A DNA stretch of 64,000 nt from Bacteroidia bacterium (lineage in GTDB: Bacteria > Bacteroidota > Bacteroidia > UKL13-3): the NCBI GenBank assembly GCA_021740845.1, contig JAIOYZ010000001.1, positions 1-64,000 of the forward strand, written 5' to 3'. The notes beneath the pieces are model-generated. The model was not told the DNA's origin, did no database searches, and saw only the letters and a program-made list of their open reading frames with translations. Below, piece by piece: positions 40,369 to 51,240 of the stretch. Every line of letters begins with the position of its first letter. The first letter of the stretch is position 1. The position numbers were made by a program, and so were the translations under genes.

Positions 40369-43272
40369 TTAATTTATTGGAATAATTAAACTGACTCTAG
40401 TGCCATTGCTTGTTCCATCCTCATTTTTCTTGTCTTGAATATCCAACCCAAAATGATTGCCACTTCCTTTATTTAAAATAGACAAACGGGTTTCGTTTGC
40501 TGAGCTTGCAAAAGATTGATGACTCACCAATCTGTTTTGATTGAGTTGGGCAGAACCTTCTCTGCCAATTCCATTATCGTCTATAATTACTTTTATAAAA
40601 CCTTCTTCGTAATTTTCAAATTTTACAAGTAGTTCTTTGTTTCCTTTTTTATGCATGAGCCCATGTTTTAAGGCATTCTCAATAAAGGGTTGAATAAGCA
40701 TGGGTGGCAGTTTTATCATTTCTTCATCCAATTCTTCATCTACTTCAAGTGTGCATCTTAGGTCTTCTTCAAAGCGCATTTGCTCTAGTTCTAAATAGAG
40801 TTTTAAGGCGGTTAATTCTTGGGTCAAACCTACCAAATCCATTTCACTCATTTCTAAAATCATGCGGGTTAGGTTAGAAAATTTTCCTAAATAATTGCTC
40901 GCCCTTTTTTTGTCATTGGTAAAAATATACGATTGAATTGTATTGAGTGCATTGTAAAAAAAGTGTGGGTTCATCTGCGATTTTATAGAACGCAATCGAC
41001 TCATGTTTAAGGCATTTTCTAGCTCCATTTTCTCCGTTGTGAGTCGGTTCTTTTTTACCAAAATACTTATTTGCCATTTATAATAACTTATGCCTAAACC
41101 CAATAAACCAAGGCCGCAAAGCAATTGAAACCAAAGTTGCTGCCAAATGGGTTTTTCAATGGTAAATTCAACCGTATCATCGGGCAAAAGTTTATCGTTT
41201 AATTTGAATTGAATGCGGTATTTCCCTGGTGCCAAATAGGCAAATTGTAAGCTGCGTAAATTTGGATCAGACAGAACCCAATTTTCTTCATTTATCTTAT
41301 ACCACAAATGACTTGGGTTTACAGATGCAAAGTTTAAAATAGCGTATTGTAGGGTAATTTGATTTTGATTATGAGTTAATGTTACCGGCAATGTATTTAA
41401 GCTTTTGCCTGATAACTCGTATCCCGTAACCGCAAAAAATGCCTGCTTCTTTTGCTTGTTTTGGTTAAAAATAGGACTGCTAATAACTCCATTTTTTACC
41501 AATAGGTGCAATTGCTCGTCAAGCAAAATTAAATCGCTTATTTCTGATGTTTTAATGGGAATTTCTAGACTATAAACAAGTTTAGATATATCGTTCATAT
41601 CTAATACTAAAAGCCTGTCTTCGCCCATAATGCAAAGGTGTTTTCCAAATGCTTTGATTGCCTTTATTTCGCTAATTTGAATGTTCTTTTGTTGGTTCAA
41701 AACTCTTATTACCGAATCGTTTTGCAGCTTTAAAAGTTCTCCTTTGGTATTTAAGGCAAATATGCTTTGTCCATAGCCTACCAACTTAGAAATAAACAAT
41801 TGCTCTCCATGATGTTTTATTTCTATTCTGTTGTTTATGGTTTGTTTAAACAGGCCAACATTTGCTCCCACATAAATGGCTTTAGCAACCGTATCGTAAG
41901 CAATAGTTTTCGCTCTAACGCTGGTCATAAATGAAACTAAAGTATCCTTTATTGGACCATTTCCTCCATAAAATAAGGGGTCCCAATACGATTTGTAATT
42001 GGCATTTGCATTAGGAGATTTATACAAACAAGCATTGCCACTGCTGGCAACGGCATAGTATTTTTGATCCAATTTAACCACATCTTTTACGGCAATTTGG
42101 TTGAATAAAGTGCTTTTAAAAGGTTGTGTAGAAAATACATTTACACCCGATGAAGAAGCTATTACTATTTTATTGCTCGTGTCTTGGTACGAATAGTAAA
42201 ATGATGCCTTACTAGCACTTTTATACAATATTTCTTGTTCCTTAAATTTAGCGTCCAAAGGAACAATTTCTCCACTCTGGGTAAATAACAAAAATCCTTT
42301 TTCCGACTTCTCTATTAAATTTGGTTCAAACCGAACTATTGGAGTAAATGTGGTTTGCAGAGAGGGAATTAATTTAAGGCCATTTTGCGTGGTGCTTAAC
42401 CAAATATTACCACTTCTATCTTTGCATACTGCTGATAAACTACTGGAGGGAAAAACGTGGTTTATAAACTTACCTTCTCTAAAAATATAGGCACCTTTGG
42501 GTGTAAGTGCCCAATAAGAATTGTCAATAAAATAGATGGCGTGCATAAAGGTAAATTCGGGCAAATAGATTCTTTCTATCTTTTGTTTTTCATCTAATAT
42601 AGCAAACAAGCCCTTTTCATTAAATCTGCTACTTAAAACAATATTGCCATTACAAATATGAATCTGGTTAAAATTGCCTTCTTTAATATCTACGTTAAGC
42701 TTTTTAAACTGTAAGGTTTTATCAATAAAAAAAAGTCCTTCGCTTCCTAATAAGTAGAATTTATTTTCCCATGTTGCCGTGTGGGAAAGGTCTTTGTTTT
42801 TAAGTGGAAAGGGAATTGTTTTTATTAATTTTAAAGTATTAATATCAAAAACATCTATTCCAGCGGCTTGAACCAAAAATATATTATCGGGGGTGATGCC
42901 AATTGGAAAAAAGCCAATGGGTGTATTTTGTTGCAAGGCGTACATCGCATCGTTTACAACATAATAACAAAAGCCATCAAAATTTTGGTACCAAATTCTT
43001 CCTTTGCTATCTTCCTGAATATTACTTCCTGGCAAAGAGGTTTGCGCGGGATTTTTATACGATTTAAAATTTTTGCCATCATAGCGGCAAAGTCCTTCGT
43101 TGCTGGCTATCCATATAAATCCTTTTCCATCCTGAACCACATTGTAAACATTATTGGATGGCAATCCTGTGGCATCGTTTATAGGGATAAAATAGGGCTG
43201 CTGTGCTTGAGCCAAAACCGAAAACAGAATGCAGAAAAGAGTAAATAAACGTTTCACAATAGGGTAATTCAT
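40369..43272 (-). CDS. Propeller-sensor histidine kinase (LytS-type)
   Basis: A 967-residue membrane sensor. The signal peptide (ending AQAQ, residues 1-24) is followed by a large external region of two-component-regulator propeller repeats (DGKGFIWIASNEGLCRYDG and relatives, ~50-640) and a Y_Y_Y domain (~640-712). A membrane helix lies near 714-736, and a cytoplasmic His_kinase (LytS-like) domain with MNPHFFYNALNTIQSYIFTN, whose His is near 767, plus ATP-binding IENALKHGLM and VIIDDNGIG. It probably signals to the downstream LytTR regulator. A GGTTCAAACCGAA motif lies in the gene at 42323. Confidence 0.92.
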   Translation of the reverse strand: MNYPIVKRLFTLFCILFSVLAQAQQPYFIPINDATGLPSNNVYNVVQDGKGFIWIASNEGLCRYDGKNFKSYKNPAQTSLPGSNIQEDSKGRIWYQNFDGFCYYVVNDAMYALQQNTPIGFFPIGITPDNIFLVQAAGIDVFDINTLKLIKTIPFPLKNKDLSHTATWENKFYLLGSEGLFFIDKTLQFKKLNVDIKEGNFNQIHICNGNIVLSSRFNEKGLFAILDEKQKIERIYLPEFTFMHAIYFIDNSYWALTPKGAYIFREGKFINHVFPSSSLSAVCKDRSGNIWLSTTQNGLKLIPSLQTTFTPIVRFEPNLIEKSEKGFLLFTQSGEIVPLDAKFKEQEILYKSASKASFYYSYQDTSNKIVIASSSGVNVFSTQPFKSTLFNQIAVKDVVKLDQKYYAVASSGNACLYKSPNANANYKSYWDPLFYGGNGPIKDTLVSFMTSVRAKTIAYDTVAKAIYVGANVGLFKQTINNRIEIKHHGEQLFISKLVGYGQSIFALNTKGELLKLQNDSVIRVLNQQKNIQISEIKAIKAFGKHLCIMGEDRLLVLDMNDISKLVYSLEIPIKTSEISDLILLDEQLHLLVKNGVISSPIFNQNKQKKQAFFAVTGYELSGKSLNTLPVTLTHNQNQITLQYAILNFASVNPSHLWYKINEENWVLSDPNLRSLQFAYLAPGKYRIQFKLNDKLLPDDTVEFTIEKPIWQQLWFQLLCGLGLLGLGISYYKWQISILVKKNRLTTEKMELENALNMSRLRSIKSQMNPHFFYNALNTIQSYIFTNDKKRASNYLGKFSNLTRMILEMSEMDLVGLTQELTALKLYLELEQMRFEEDLRCTLEVDEELDEEMIKLPPMLIQPFIENALKHGLMHKKGNKELLVKFENYEEGFIKVIIDDNGIGREGSAQLNQNRLVSHQSFASSANETRLSILNKGSGNHFGLDIQDKKNEDGTSNGTRVSLIIPIN

Positions 43273-43499
43273 ACAAAGATAATTTTAATATCAAAGGCTC
43301 TATTTGGTTTTTGTAAAACTTGCTTTTTTTCTAATGAAACCCCAAAATGGCTATACCAACCCAGTTTTTTAGGGTTTTGGTTTGAACCAAATCTTTTTAT
43401 AAAGTCAAAGCAAGGTTTCATTTACTAAAAACAAGGTTTCACAAAACAAGCAAAATAGCTGGAAATACTACCCTCACTTTTGAGGAAAATTAGTAATAT

Positions 43500-46400
43500 A
43501 TGAAGAAAATAATTCTTTTGGTTTGTGTGTGGTCCTTGCTATTTGTTGCCAAAGCACAAACACCTTTTACCAATTGGCAACATTTTAATTTTGGCACTGG
43601 AGGGTATGGCCAAATTACTTCGAGTGCCTTAGATAATTCGGGCAACCTAATTGTAGGTGGCTACTTTTATGGCACCATCGATTTAGATCATGGTCCTTCA
43701 GAAAAACTGCTTTCTGCTGTTGGGCAATACGATGCCTTTATTGCCAAATACAATAGCTTTGGTGATATTATTTGGGCCTACCGCTTGGGTGGTACCTTAG
43801 CTGAAAGCGTAAACGATATAACGGTAGACAATGTGGGTTATATTTTGCTTACAGGTTTCTTTACGGGTACCATGAATGTTTCTGTGCCCAATGGAAATTT
43901 CCCTTTGGTTTCAAGCGGTGGCTCCTCAGATATTTTTCTAGTTAGACTTAATAGTGATGGCTATCACATAAATTCTTACAAGATTGGTAGCAGTGGCAAC
44001 GACAATGGTAAAGCGGTGAAGGTGGATAATGCAGGTAATATATATTTAACAGGTTTGTATTCTAGTCCTAATAACAATACCACTGTAAACTTTAATATTT
44101 TGGGTGGGAACAATAGTCTTTTGGCTGCTGGTTCGGAAGATGGTTTTGTGGTGAAATACAATTCGGCTTTTGCTTTGCAATGGGTGAAGTCTTTTGGTGG
44201 TAGCGCTTTTAATGATGCTGGTACTACTATGGATGTAGATAATAATAGCAATGTTTATGTGGCTGGTTTGTTTAATGGAACCAATGCCGGTTTTGGCAAT
44301 GGATTACTTTTAACTTCAAACGGCGGGCAAGATGCTTTTGTAATGAAGGTAAACACTGCTGGAACTACCGTTTGGGCCAAGAAAATTGGTGGTGGAACTG
44401 GCGATAATATCAATAAAATTAAACTGGATGGAAAAGGTGCTCTCTTTACTTGTGGTTACTTTACTGGAATCGCTAATTTAAATCCAAATGGCACTGCACA
44501 AAACTTTACGGCTAACAGTAGCGATGCTTTTGTTTCTAAATTAGATACCAACCAAGCTTCTGCTATTTGGGTGAAAGCTCTTGGTGGAAGTGGTTTAGAC
44601 AATGCCTATGGAATAGCTTTGGATACCATTGGAAATGTTTATACCATTGGTTCTTTTCAAGGTACTTCGCAATTTCCTATTGGTACAGCTGCCTCACAAA
44701 TTGTTTGTCCAAGTTTTACAGATATTTTTGTAAGTAAACTTAATTCTAGTGGTAACTATGTTTGGGTAAAACAACTTGGCTATTTAGCCGACGATTATGG
44801 CTTAAGCATTGCCTCTACTTTGAATGGCCAAAATCAATATGCTTTTGGAACTAGTGCCAATGGTATTTCAACTCATTATATGGTTAAACTTGGCACCTGC
44901 GCAGAGATTGGCCCCATAACAGGACCAATAAAATTATGCAATTCTTCGCCTGTTGTTTATTCAGTAGATTCTGTTCCTGGTGCAATTTCTTATACTTGGA
45001 CTTTGCCTTCTGGTTATTCTGGAACTTCTACAACAAGAAGCATAACAATTACTCCAGGAACTAGCAGTGGTGTAATTTCTGTTTATGTAAATACCGCTTG
45101 TGGCAGTGGTTTGCCAAGAACCATAACTACAAACTACGGAAATCTTAATTTAGATGCTAACCTTATAAGATATTGGTCGGCCAATGGTAATACTACAGAT
45201 CTTAAAAATAGTTCTACGCTTACCCTTGTTCAAGCAAGTCACGATACGGATAGATTTGCAAATCCCAACAGCGCTTTTAGAATTAATAATGGAACAGGTT
45301 TGATTAAACTTCAACCAGAAGCTAATTTGCCTTCTGGTGCTACCACCATTTCCTTCTGGTATTATTATGTAAAAAATGGTGGCAATAACAATGTATTAAT
45401 TGGGAGCAATACCAGCACTACACCTGCAGGGCATCCTCTATTATTAACCGATAATCCTAGTGGTAAATTATACCCTTGGTCGGTTACGGGTTCTCCAATT
45501 GGTAGCGGAATTACCTTAGTAGAAAATACATGGAGTCACATTGTACTTGCCAGAAACGGCGCATCTTTTAGCTTATTTGTAAACGGTGAATTTGTTTACG
45601 ATGGAAATAACCTCGCCCTTTCTAATTTCGACCGTCTTGGAAATAACCGTCCTGGTTTTGAAACCCAAGGTGCTACCGGAAAATTTGATGATATAAAAAT
45701 TTACAATGCCTTCTTAACTTCGGCTCAAGCCAAATATATTTACGATTATGGTAGCCTTTCTAATTACACTATTCCAACAAGCTCTTGTTTAAATTCTCCT
45801 TTGAGTTTTCAAGCCAATCATTCTAATGCCAATGCCATTTATACTTGGAAATTAAATGGAAATATTGTGGGTGCCAATTCGCCTACTTATACCAAAACAG
45901 CTGCCATTATGGATTCTGCAATTAGTGTTACCATTAGCAGTCAATGTTTTGTAGAAACGGTTGCTTGGAAATTTAAAGTGAATCAAAAAGATACCATTCA
46001 TATTAGCTCCACAACTTGTGGTGTAAAAGTAGGAAACAAAAACTACTATGTTTCTGGTAGCTATTCCGACACTTTTGTAAATAGATTTGGTTGCGATAGT
46101 ATTGTTTATTTGAACCTAAGCGTAAACAATAGCCAGTTCAATAATTTAAGTGCCAACTTAATTCGCTATTGGACTATGAATAAACAAGATTCTGTACGCG
46201 ATATTATTTCAAACCAAACTCTATTAACACACCCATCTTTGCCTTATACTGTAGATAGATTTGGAATGTCAAATGCAGCACTTAATATTGCTGCCGGAAA
46301 TCATGTTTTTAGGCCAACAGTAGCTCTTCCAGCTAGTAATATCACCATCTCGTTTTGGTATTATTATGTTTCTGGATATACAAATACGCGCAGCCTTTTG

Positions 46401-49400
46401 AGCAATAATTTAACCAATAATGCCGGTTACTATTTATACATTGACCCAAATGGTATTATTAAAGGTAACAATGCTGCGGGTGCAAATTTTTCTGGCACAG
46501 GCACTCTTACCACCAACAAATGGTATCATTTTACTTATACCTTAAGCAGTGCAGGGGTGGCACAAATTTTCTTAAACGGAAATTTGCAATTAACTATCAA
46601 TAGCGTGAGCCTTTCTGGTATTACAAGAATTGGAAATGGCATAACTAACAATAACAATACTCCTGGTATTGGTTCATACGATGATATCCGCGTTTACAAT
46701 ACCGTTTTATCTGCAAATGATATCCGCAATTTACCTATGCGTCCAAGCATCTATGAGTTGCCTTCTAAAAAAGCCTTTTGCAAAGGAGATTCAGGCATTT
46801 TTAAAATCGGTTTGAACCAACAAGTAAGCACGCAAATACAATCTTATAGAAATGGTGTTTTGTTTGGTTCAGACAGTACCTTAACTATTAATAACATGGC
46901 CACAACTGATAGTTTGGTGAGTTTTAAAATTTATAGCCAATGCGCTTACGAAGAATACAAATTTCCATTTATTGTAAACCCAACAAGCGCCATTGTTAAC
47001 GATTCGTTTTGTGGTTCTTATAGCTATAACGGAAAAACATATACCAATCCGGGTACTTATTTTGATACCACTTTAAATGCCAATGGATGTAATTTTATAA
47101 CACAACTTAACTTAAGCAATTCGGGTAGCATAGAAGCCAATGCTGGTTTAATTAGATATTGGACAGGCAATATTGCTGGAGGACAAATTAGTTTAATTGG
47201 CAACGATACCATAACCCCTGTTGGAAGTTTACAAGTAACAGGTTGGCCAGGTAGGGCAGGAAATGCCAATGGTTCTTTCTTTAATGGTTTAATTAATAAT
47301 ACCTATTTAAAAACCAATCTGCCTATAATGAGCACCTATACCATTTCCTTTTGGTACAAAATGGAAGTGAACGGTTATGGAAGACAATTGAACTTAATTG
47401 CCAGCAATTCAACAACTGCGACTGGTTCTATAATCCTTGCAAAAACGGGCTCCAATTCCATTTATGTTTTTACAAGTGCAGGAGCAACAATTGGCAATGG
47501 TTTTTCAATAGGTGCAAATGAATGGAACCATATTACCTTGGTTAGAAATGGAAACAATTTTTCATTTTATGCAAATGGAAACTTAATCTCTAGTGGAAAT
47601 ACTATCAATACTGCCAACCCAGATAATATTGGTAATAATGGAGTAAACAATAATGGCAACAGTGCTATTGGCTGGTACGATGATATTAAAGTTTATGAAA
47701 CTGCTGTTAGTGCAAATCAAGCAAAGGCAATTTATAAATCTCCAAGCTTACTTAGCATGCCAGATTTGAGCAATTATTGCATCGGAACAAATGCTCCTTT
47801 TGCATTTCAGTTTCAAAAAGATTCCATCTCAAGTTTCCAGTTTTTAAGAAATGGGGTTGTAGTGTCAAACGATACTTCCTTTAATTTCAATCCTCTTTTA
47901 TCTACTGATACTTTAATAGGTTACCGCATTATAAGATCATGCGAAATTGAAACGATAAATATTAAATTGAAAAACCAAGGAACAAACCTAAACGATGGCA
48001 TGATTCGCTATTGGACACTTAATGTGGAGGACAATAGAAGAGATTTAGTAACAAATCAGTCTGTTGGTTTTATAGGTACATTTACCCAAGCTACAGGTAG
48101 AACTGGCAAAGCAAATGCAGCCTTAAACGTGGCTTCTTTAGGAAATTTATTTTATCCTAATACCGCCATTCCAAGTACCAATGTTTCCGTTTCACTTTGG
48201 TACCAAAGAACCTCTGCCAGTTATTTTGGTGCTAGAACCATTGTTTCTAATAATCAAGCCAATGGTAATATTGCCAAATACCTATATGTAGATCCAAGTG
48301 GATGGCTTATCTGCGGAACAAATACAGCTAATGGAGGCGTTAATACTAATCAAAACATAACTACTGGCCTTTGGTACCATTTAGTTTACCACATTAGCTC
48401 TACAGGTACTGTAAAAGTATATGTTAATGGTGTTCTTAAATTTACCCAAACTGGCGTACCTGTTCACCCAATTACCTATTTTGGAAACAGACCAGATGGC
48501 AATGAGCCGGGTGTAGGAAATTACGATGATGTAAAGATTTACAATAGAGAATTATCAGCAGTGGAAGTGAGTAAACTATATGCCATGCCTTCCTTGCTCT
48601 CACATCCTTTAAACGTGAGTGCTTGCCAAGGCAGCAGCTTGCTATTAACGTATCATTTTGCAAATGTTGCAGGCAGAAGTTTCTCCTTTTCTAAAAATGG
48701 AACCGTGTTAAGCACAGATTCATTTTTAAGAATAAACAGTTTGAACCTAACAGATACACTTTATAACATGACCTTAAATACCAATTGTGGTATAGAAAAT
48801 TATAGTATCAAAATTACTGTAAACCCTGCAGGCGGCGTCGGTCCAACCTTAACTTACACCAAAGCAACTTCAAGAATCACTGCTAGCTCCACTTTTAATG
48901 GTTTTAAATTATTTAGAAATGGAGTGGCAGTTGATTCGAGTAGTACCACTGGAAACATTAATTACCTAAGCACTAAATGCGGAAATTATTTTGCCCAATA
49001 TTTTAATAACGGTAGCGCTGCTTGTCCTTCTGTTTCGCCAACCTTAACTATTAGCTTGGATACGGTAATTGTAAATGCAAGTTTATGTAGCGGCAAAGCC
49101 TATGTTTTTGGTAGCCAAAGTTTAACCGCCGCTGGTACCTATTACAGGACCGTTCTAAGTTCCCTTGCATGCGATAGTACCATTAGGCTGAACCTAAGTT
49201 TAAAACAAACTAGTTCGTCTGTTATCACTCGCTCAGGTTGTGGTTTAATAAGCATTTTTGGAAAGGTATATTCTCAAACTGGTCAGTACGAGGATACCTT
49301 AATAAATGCAGCTGGTTGCGATAGTTTGGTGACCTTAAATTTAACTGTATTTTCTGGCACACCTAGCGTTTCTAATGTAAGTGCAGATGTATGCAAGCAA

Positions 49401-50237
49401 TTTGTTTATAGAAATAAAACCTATACGCAAACAGGCATTTATAGAGATACTTTGTTTGGCGCAAGTGCCACTGGCTGTGATAGTATAATCGTTTTGAACC
49501 TAACTATTCAACAAATAAATAGAGGTATCAATAAAGCTGGAAATACCTTAACATCATTGGAGACTGGTGCCAACTATGTTTGGTATAATTGTACTACTAA
49601 TAGCTTAATTGCCAACCAAACCAATAGCAGTTATACGCCAACAGTAAGCGGTAATTATGCGGCCATTATTACAAAAAACAATTGTACAGATACCAGTTTT
49701 TGCACGCAAATACTTATCAATAATTGCAATATAGGAATCACGTATACGGTATTAAATCCACAAGATTCTATTGCCTGCAAAAGTTTAAGAGTTGCTATTA
49801 GTGGTGCTACACTTCCTATATTTACAAACGTATCTTGGACAAACAATCCAACAGGTGTAGATATTCAAATTACAGATTCTGTACATGTCTATAACGACCT
49901 TTGTCCGGAAACGTATTTGCTACGCATAACCGATGCAACAGGATGTAAAGACTCCATTAATTTCACCATCAATCAGCCAAGTGTGGGCTTACAAGGATAT
50001 GGTGTTTCAAACATCAATATCTATCCAAACCCAGCGCAAGAGGTGGTGTTTGTAGATGGTTTAAGAGTTGGTTCGAACCTAATATTAAGAGACCTTAACG
50101 GAAAAGAATTGATTGCAACAAAAGCAACAGAAGAGAATATTCTAATGCCTTGCAGTCAATTAGCCGAAGGAGTTTATATCCTCTTGATCCAAGAAGGCGA
50201 AAACACCATCACCAGAAAATTAATTATCACAAGGTAA
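43500..50237 (+). CDS. Giant multidomain cell-surface protein with T9SS sorting domain
   Basis: A 2245-residue exported protein. Signal peptide (MKKIILLVCVWSLLFVAKAQ). Residues ~40-470 are SBBP-like beta-propeller repeats (FIAKYNSFGDIIWAYRLGG, VKYNSAFALQWVKSFGG). A PKD/Ig-like segment follows at ~480-550. Four LamG/concanavalin-like domains start with LIRYW at about 555, 886, 1214 and 1499 and end with a FDDIKIYN-type strand. Several CDSIxxLNL repeats then lie at ~1880-2020. The C terminus IYPNPAQEVVFVDG to TRKLIITR is a type A T9SS sorting domain. Likely a cell-surface adhesin or glycan-binding protein. Divergent from the LytTR/histidine kinase operon. Confidence 0.9.
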   Translation: MKKIILLVCVWSLLFVAKAQTPFTNWQHFNFGTGGYGQITSSALDNSGNLIVGGYFYGTIDLDHGPSEKLLSAVGQYDAFIAKYNSFGDIIWAYRLGGTLAESVNDITVDNVGYILLTGFFTGTMNVSVPNGNFPLVSSGGSSDIFLVRLNSDGYHINSYKIGSSGNDNGKAVKVDNAGNIYLTGLYSSPNNNTTVNFNILGGNNSLLAAGSEDGFVVKYNSAFALQWVKSFGGSAFNDAGTTMDVDNNSNVYVAGLFNGTNAGFGNGLLLTSNGGQDAFVMKVNTAGTTVWAKKIGGGTGDNINKIKLDGKGALFTCGYFTGIANLNPNGTAQNFTANSSDAFVSKLDTNQASAIWVKALGGSGLDNAYGIALDTIGNVYTIGSFQGTSQFPIGTAASQIVCPSFTDIFVSKLNSSGNYVWVKQLGYLADDYGLSIASTLNGQNQYAFGTSANGISTHYMVKLGTCAEIGPITGPIKLCNSSPVVYSVDSVPGAISYTWTLPSGYSGTSTTRSITITPGTSSGVISVYVNTACGSGLPRTITTNYGNLNLDANLIRYWSANGNTTDLKNSSTLTLVQASHDTDRFANPNSAFRINNGTGLIKLQPEANLPSGATTISFWYYYVKNGGNNNVLIGSNTSTTPAGHPLLLTDNPSGKLYPWSVTGSPIGSGITLVENTWSHIVLARNGASFSLFVNGEFVYDGNNLALSNFDRLGNNRPGFETQGATGKFDDIKIYNAFLTSAQAKYIYDYGSLSNYTIPTSSCLNSPLSFQANHSNANAIYTWKLNGNIVGANSPTYTKTAAIMDSAISVTISSQCFVETVAWKFKVNQKDTIHISSTTCGVKVGNKNYYVSGSYSDTFVNRFGCDSIVYLNLSVNNSQFNNLSANLIRYWTMNKQDSVRDIISNQTLLTHPSLPYTVDRFGMSNAALNIAAGNHVFRPTVALPASNITISFWYYYVSGYTNTRSLLSNNLTNNAGYYLYIDPNGIIKGNNAAGANFSGTGTLTTNKWYHFTYTLSSAGVAQIFLNGNLQLTINSVSLSGITRIGNGITNNNNTPGIGSYDDIRVYNTVLSANDIRNLPMRPSIYELPSKKAFCKGDSGIFKIGLNQQVSTQIQSYRNGVLFGSDSTLTINNMATTDSLVSFKIYSQCAYEEYKFPFIVNPTSAIVNDSFCGSYSYNGKTYTNPGTYFDTTLNANGCNFITQLNLSNSGSIEANAGLIRYWTGNIAGGQISLIGNDTITPVGSLQVTGWPGRAGNANGSFFNGLINNTYLKTNLPIMSTYTISFWYKMEVNGYGRQLNLIASNSTTATGSIILAKTGSNSIYVFTSAGATIGNGFSIGANEWNHITLVRNGNNFSFYANGNLISSGNTINTANPDNIGNNGVNNNGNSAIGWYDDIKVYETAVSANQAKAIYKSPSLLSMPDLSNYCIGTNAPFAFQFQKDSISSFQFLRNGVVVSNDTSFNFNPLLSTDTLIGYRIIRSCEIETINIKLKNQGTNLNDGMIRYWTLNVEDNRRDLVTNQSVGFIGTFTQATGRTGKANAALNVASLGNLFYPNTAIPSTNVSVSLWYQRTSASYFGARTIVSNNQANGNIAKYLYVDPSGWLICGTNTANGGVNTNQNITTGLWYHLVYHISSTGTVKVYVNGVLKFTQTGVPVHPITYFGNRPDGNEPGVGNYDDVKIYNRELSAVEVSKLYAMPSLLSHPLNVSACQGSSLLLTYHFANVAGRSFSFSKNGTVLSTDSFLRINSLNLTDTLYNMTLNTNCGIENYSIKITVNPAGGVGPTLTYTKATSRITASSTFNGFKLFRNGVAVDSSSTTGNINYLSTKCGNYFAQYFNNGSAACPSVSPTLTISLDTVIVNASLCSGKAYVFGSQSLTAAGTYYRTVLSSLACDSTIRLNLSLKQTSSSVITRSGCGLISIFGKVYSQTGQYEDTLINAAGCDSLVTLNLTVFSGTPSVSNVSADVCKQFVYRNKTYTQTGIYRDTLFGASATGCDSIIVLNLTIQQINRGINKAGNTLTSLETGANYVWYNCTTNSLIANQTNSSYTPTVSGNYAAIITKNNCTDTSFCTQILINNCNIGITYTVLNPQDSIACKSLRVAISGATLPIFTNVSWTNNPTGVDIQITDSVHVYNDLCPETYLLRITDATGCKDSINFTINQPSVGLQGYGVSNINIYPNPAQEVVFVDGLRVGSNLILRDLNGKELIATKATEENILMPCSQLAEGVYILLIQEGENTITRKLIITR

Positions 50238-50257
50238 TTAGCAACTGAATAAAAATA

Positions 50258-50294
50258 GGGGGGAAGAGCTGAAGGTTCTTTTCCCCTTTTTTTT
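50258..50294 (+). terminator. Terminator after giant surface protein gene
   Basis: A GGGGGGAAGAGC / TTCTTTTCCCC imperfect stem (50258-50286), loop CTGAAGG, followed by a run of nine T residues. Confidence 0.75.
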
Positions 50295-50373
50295 TGGGTG
50301 GGAAGTTTTGAGATCATTTATTTAATAAGTATTCCAAAAACAAATAGATTTGATTTGAAAATATTTTAAAATT

Positions 50374-50964
50374 ATGAAACAAAAGAAACTAATCCTATTT
50401 GGCTTTTTGATAACCTTAGCGATTATTTGTTATTCCCAAACTAAAGAGCCTAAAACAATAACAGTTAAAATACCACAAATAAAAATTGCACCAAGTTTAT
50501 GTTTAGGTTATGTAAGTCCAGTTATGAATCTTGGAGGGAATACTGGATGGGGGCTTAATTCTCAAGTTAATTTCCCAGTAGGAAAATACTTTTATTGTGG
50601 TCTAAATTATGCTTTTCAAATAACTGGTCGTAGTGACAACTTCGAAAAAGGATTTAATTCTAAATTATACCAATTTGGAGGAGCAGCTGGGGTTAAATTT
50701 CAGGTAAAAAGAGATTTGGCATTCTCACTTGGAGCGATAATCAATAAAGGGTTTTTCATTCCACCAGGTGAATTAAAAACATGGAATAATGTTTATATGA
50801 TGGAAATGGCTTTGAAATATAAATTAAACAACAGATTTAATTTTATTAATAAGATTCAATTTGGAGGAGGAAATGATATGGTATATAATTATTCTTACTA
50901 TCCAGTTAATTATTTTGTGAACTATAGAACGGTAAATTTCATGTTTGGTGTTGAATTTAATTAA
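50374..50964 (+). CDS. Outer-membrane beta-barrel protein (hypothetical)
   Basis: A 196-residue protein with a signal peptide (MKQKKLILFGFLITLAIICYSQ). The mature part consists of amphipathic strands with aromatic edges (LGYVSPVMNLGGNTGWG, YFYCGLNYAFQITG, LYQFGGAAGVKFQVKRDLAF, ending NFMFGVEFN), the look of an eight-stranded OMP-wall barrel with a C-terminal Phe/Asn. It begins 80 bp after the terminator of the giant protein and may be a separate unit. Function unknown. Confidence 0.75.
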   Translation: MKQKKLILFGFLITLAIICYSQTKEPKTITVKIPQIKIAPSLCLGYVSPVMNLGGNTGWGLNSQVNFPVGKYFYCGLNYAFQITGRSDNFEKGFNSKLYQFGGAAGVKFQVKRDLAFSLGAIINKGFFIPPGELKTWNNVYMMEMALKYKLNNRFNFINKIQFGGGNDMVYNYSYYPVNYFVNYRTVNFMFGVEFN

Positions 50965-51240
50965 TCCTAAAGACAATTTCATTTTAGGTTTACAGGTAGG
51001 ATAGAATTTCTGTTGGAGTTGGATGGATTGAATAGTGAATCATTAATCAGATTTAATGTTTGACGGATTATTAGATTTGATTTTTAACTTTCGATTGAAT
51101 AATCTGCTTAGAAGAATTTATTTTTCAGGTATAATTGAAACTAAATGTTGGCTCCAAAGGTATTTGGTATTTATTGGTAGGCTGAGGGTTTGTAAATCAA
51201 GCAAAGCATCCCTCAGGGGGCTATGATTTTAGTGTTATTT
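50965..51240. other. Intergenic region, nothing recognised
   Basis: Contains a short inverted repeat CCCTCAGGGGG near 51210 and AT-rich sequence only. No gene or known RNA seen. Confidence 0.4.
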
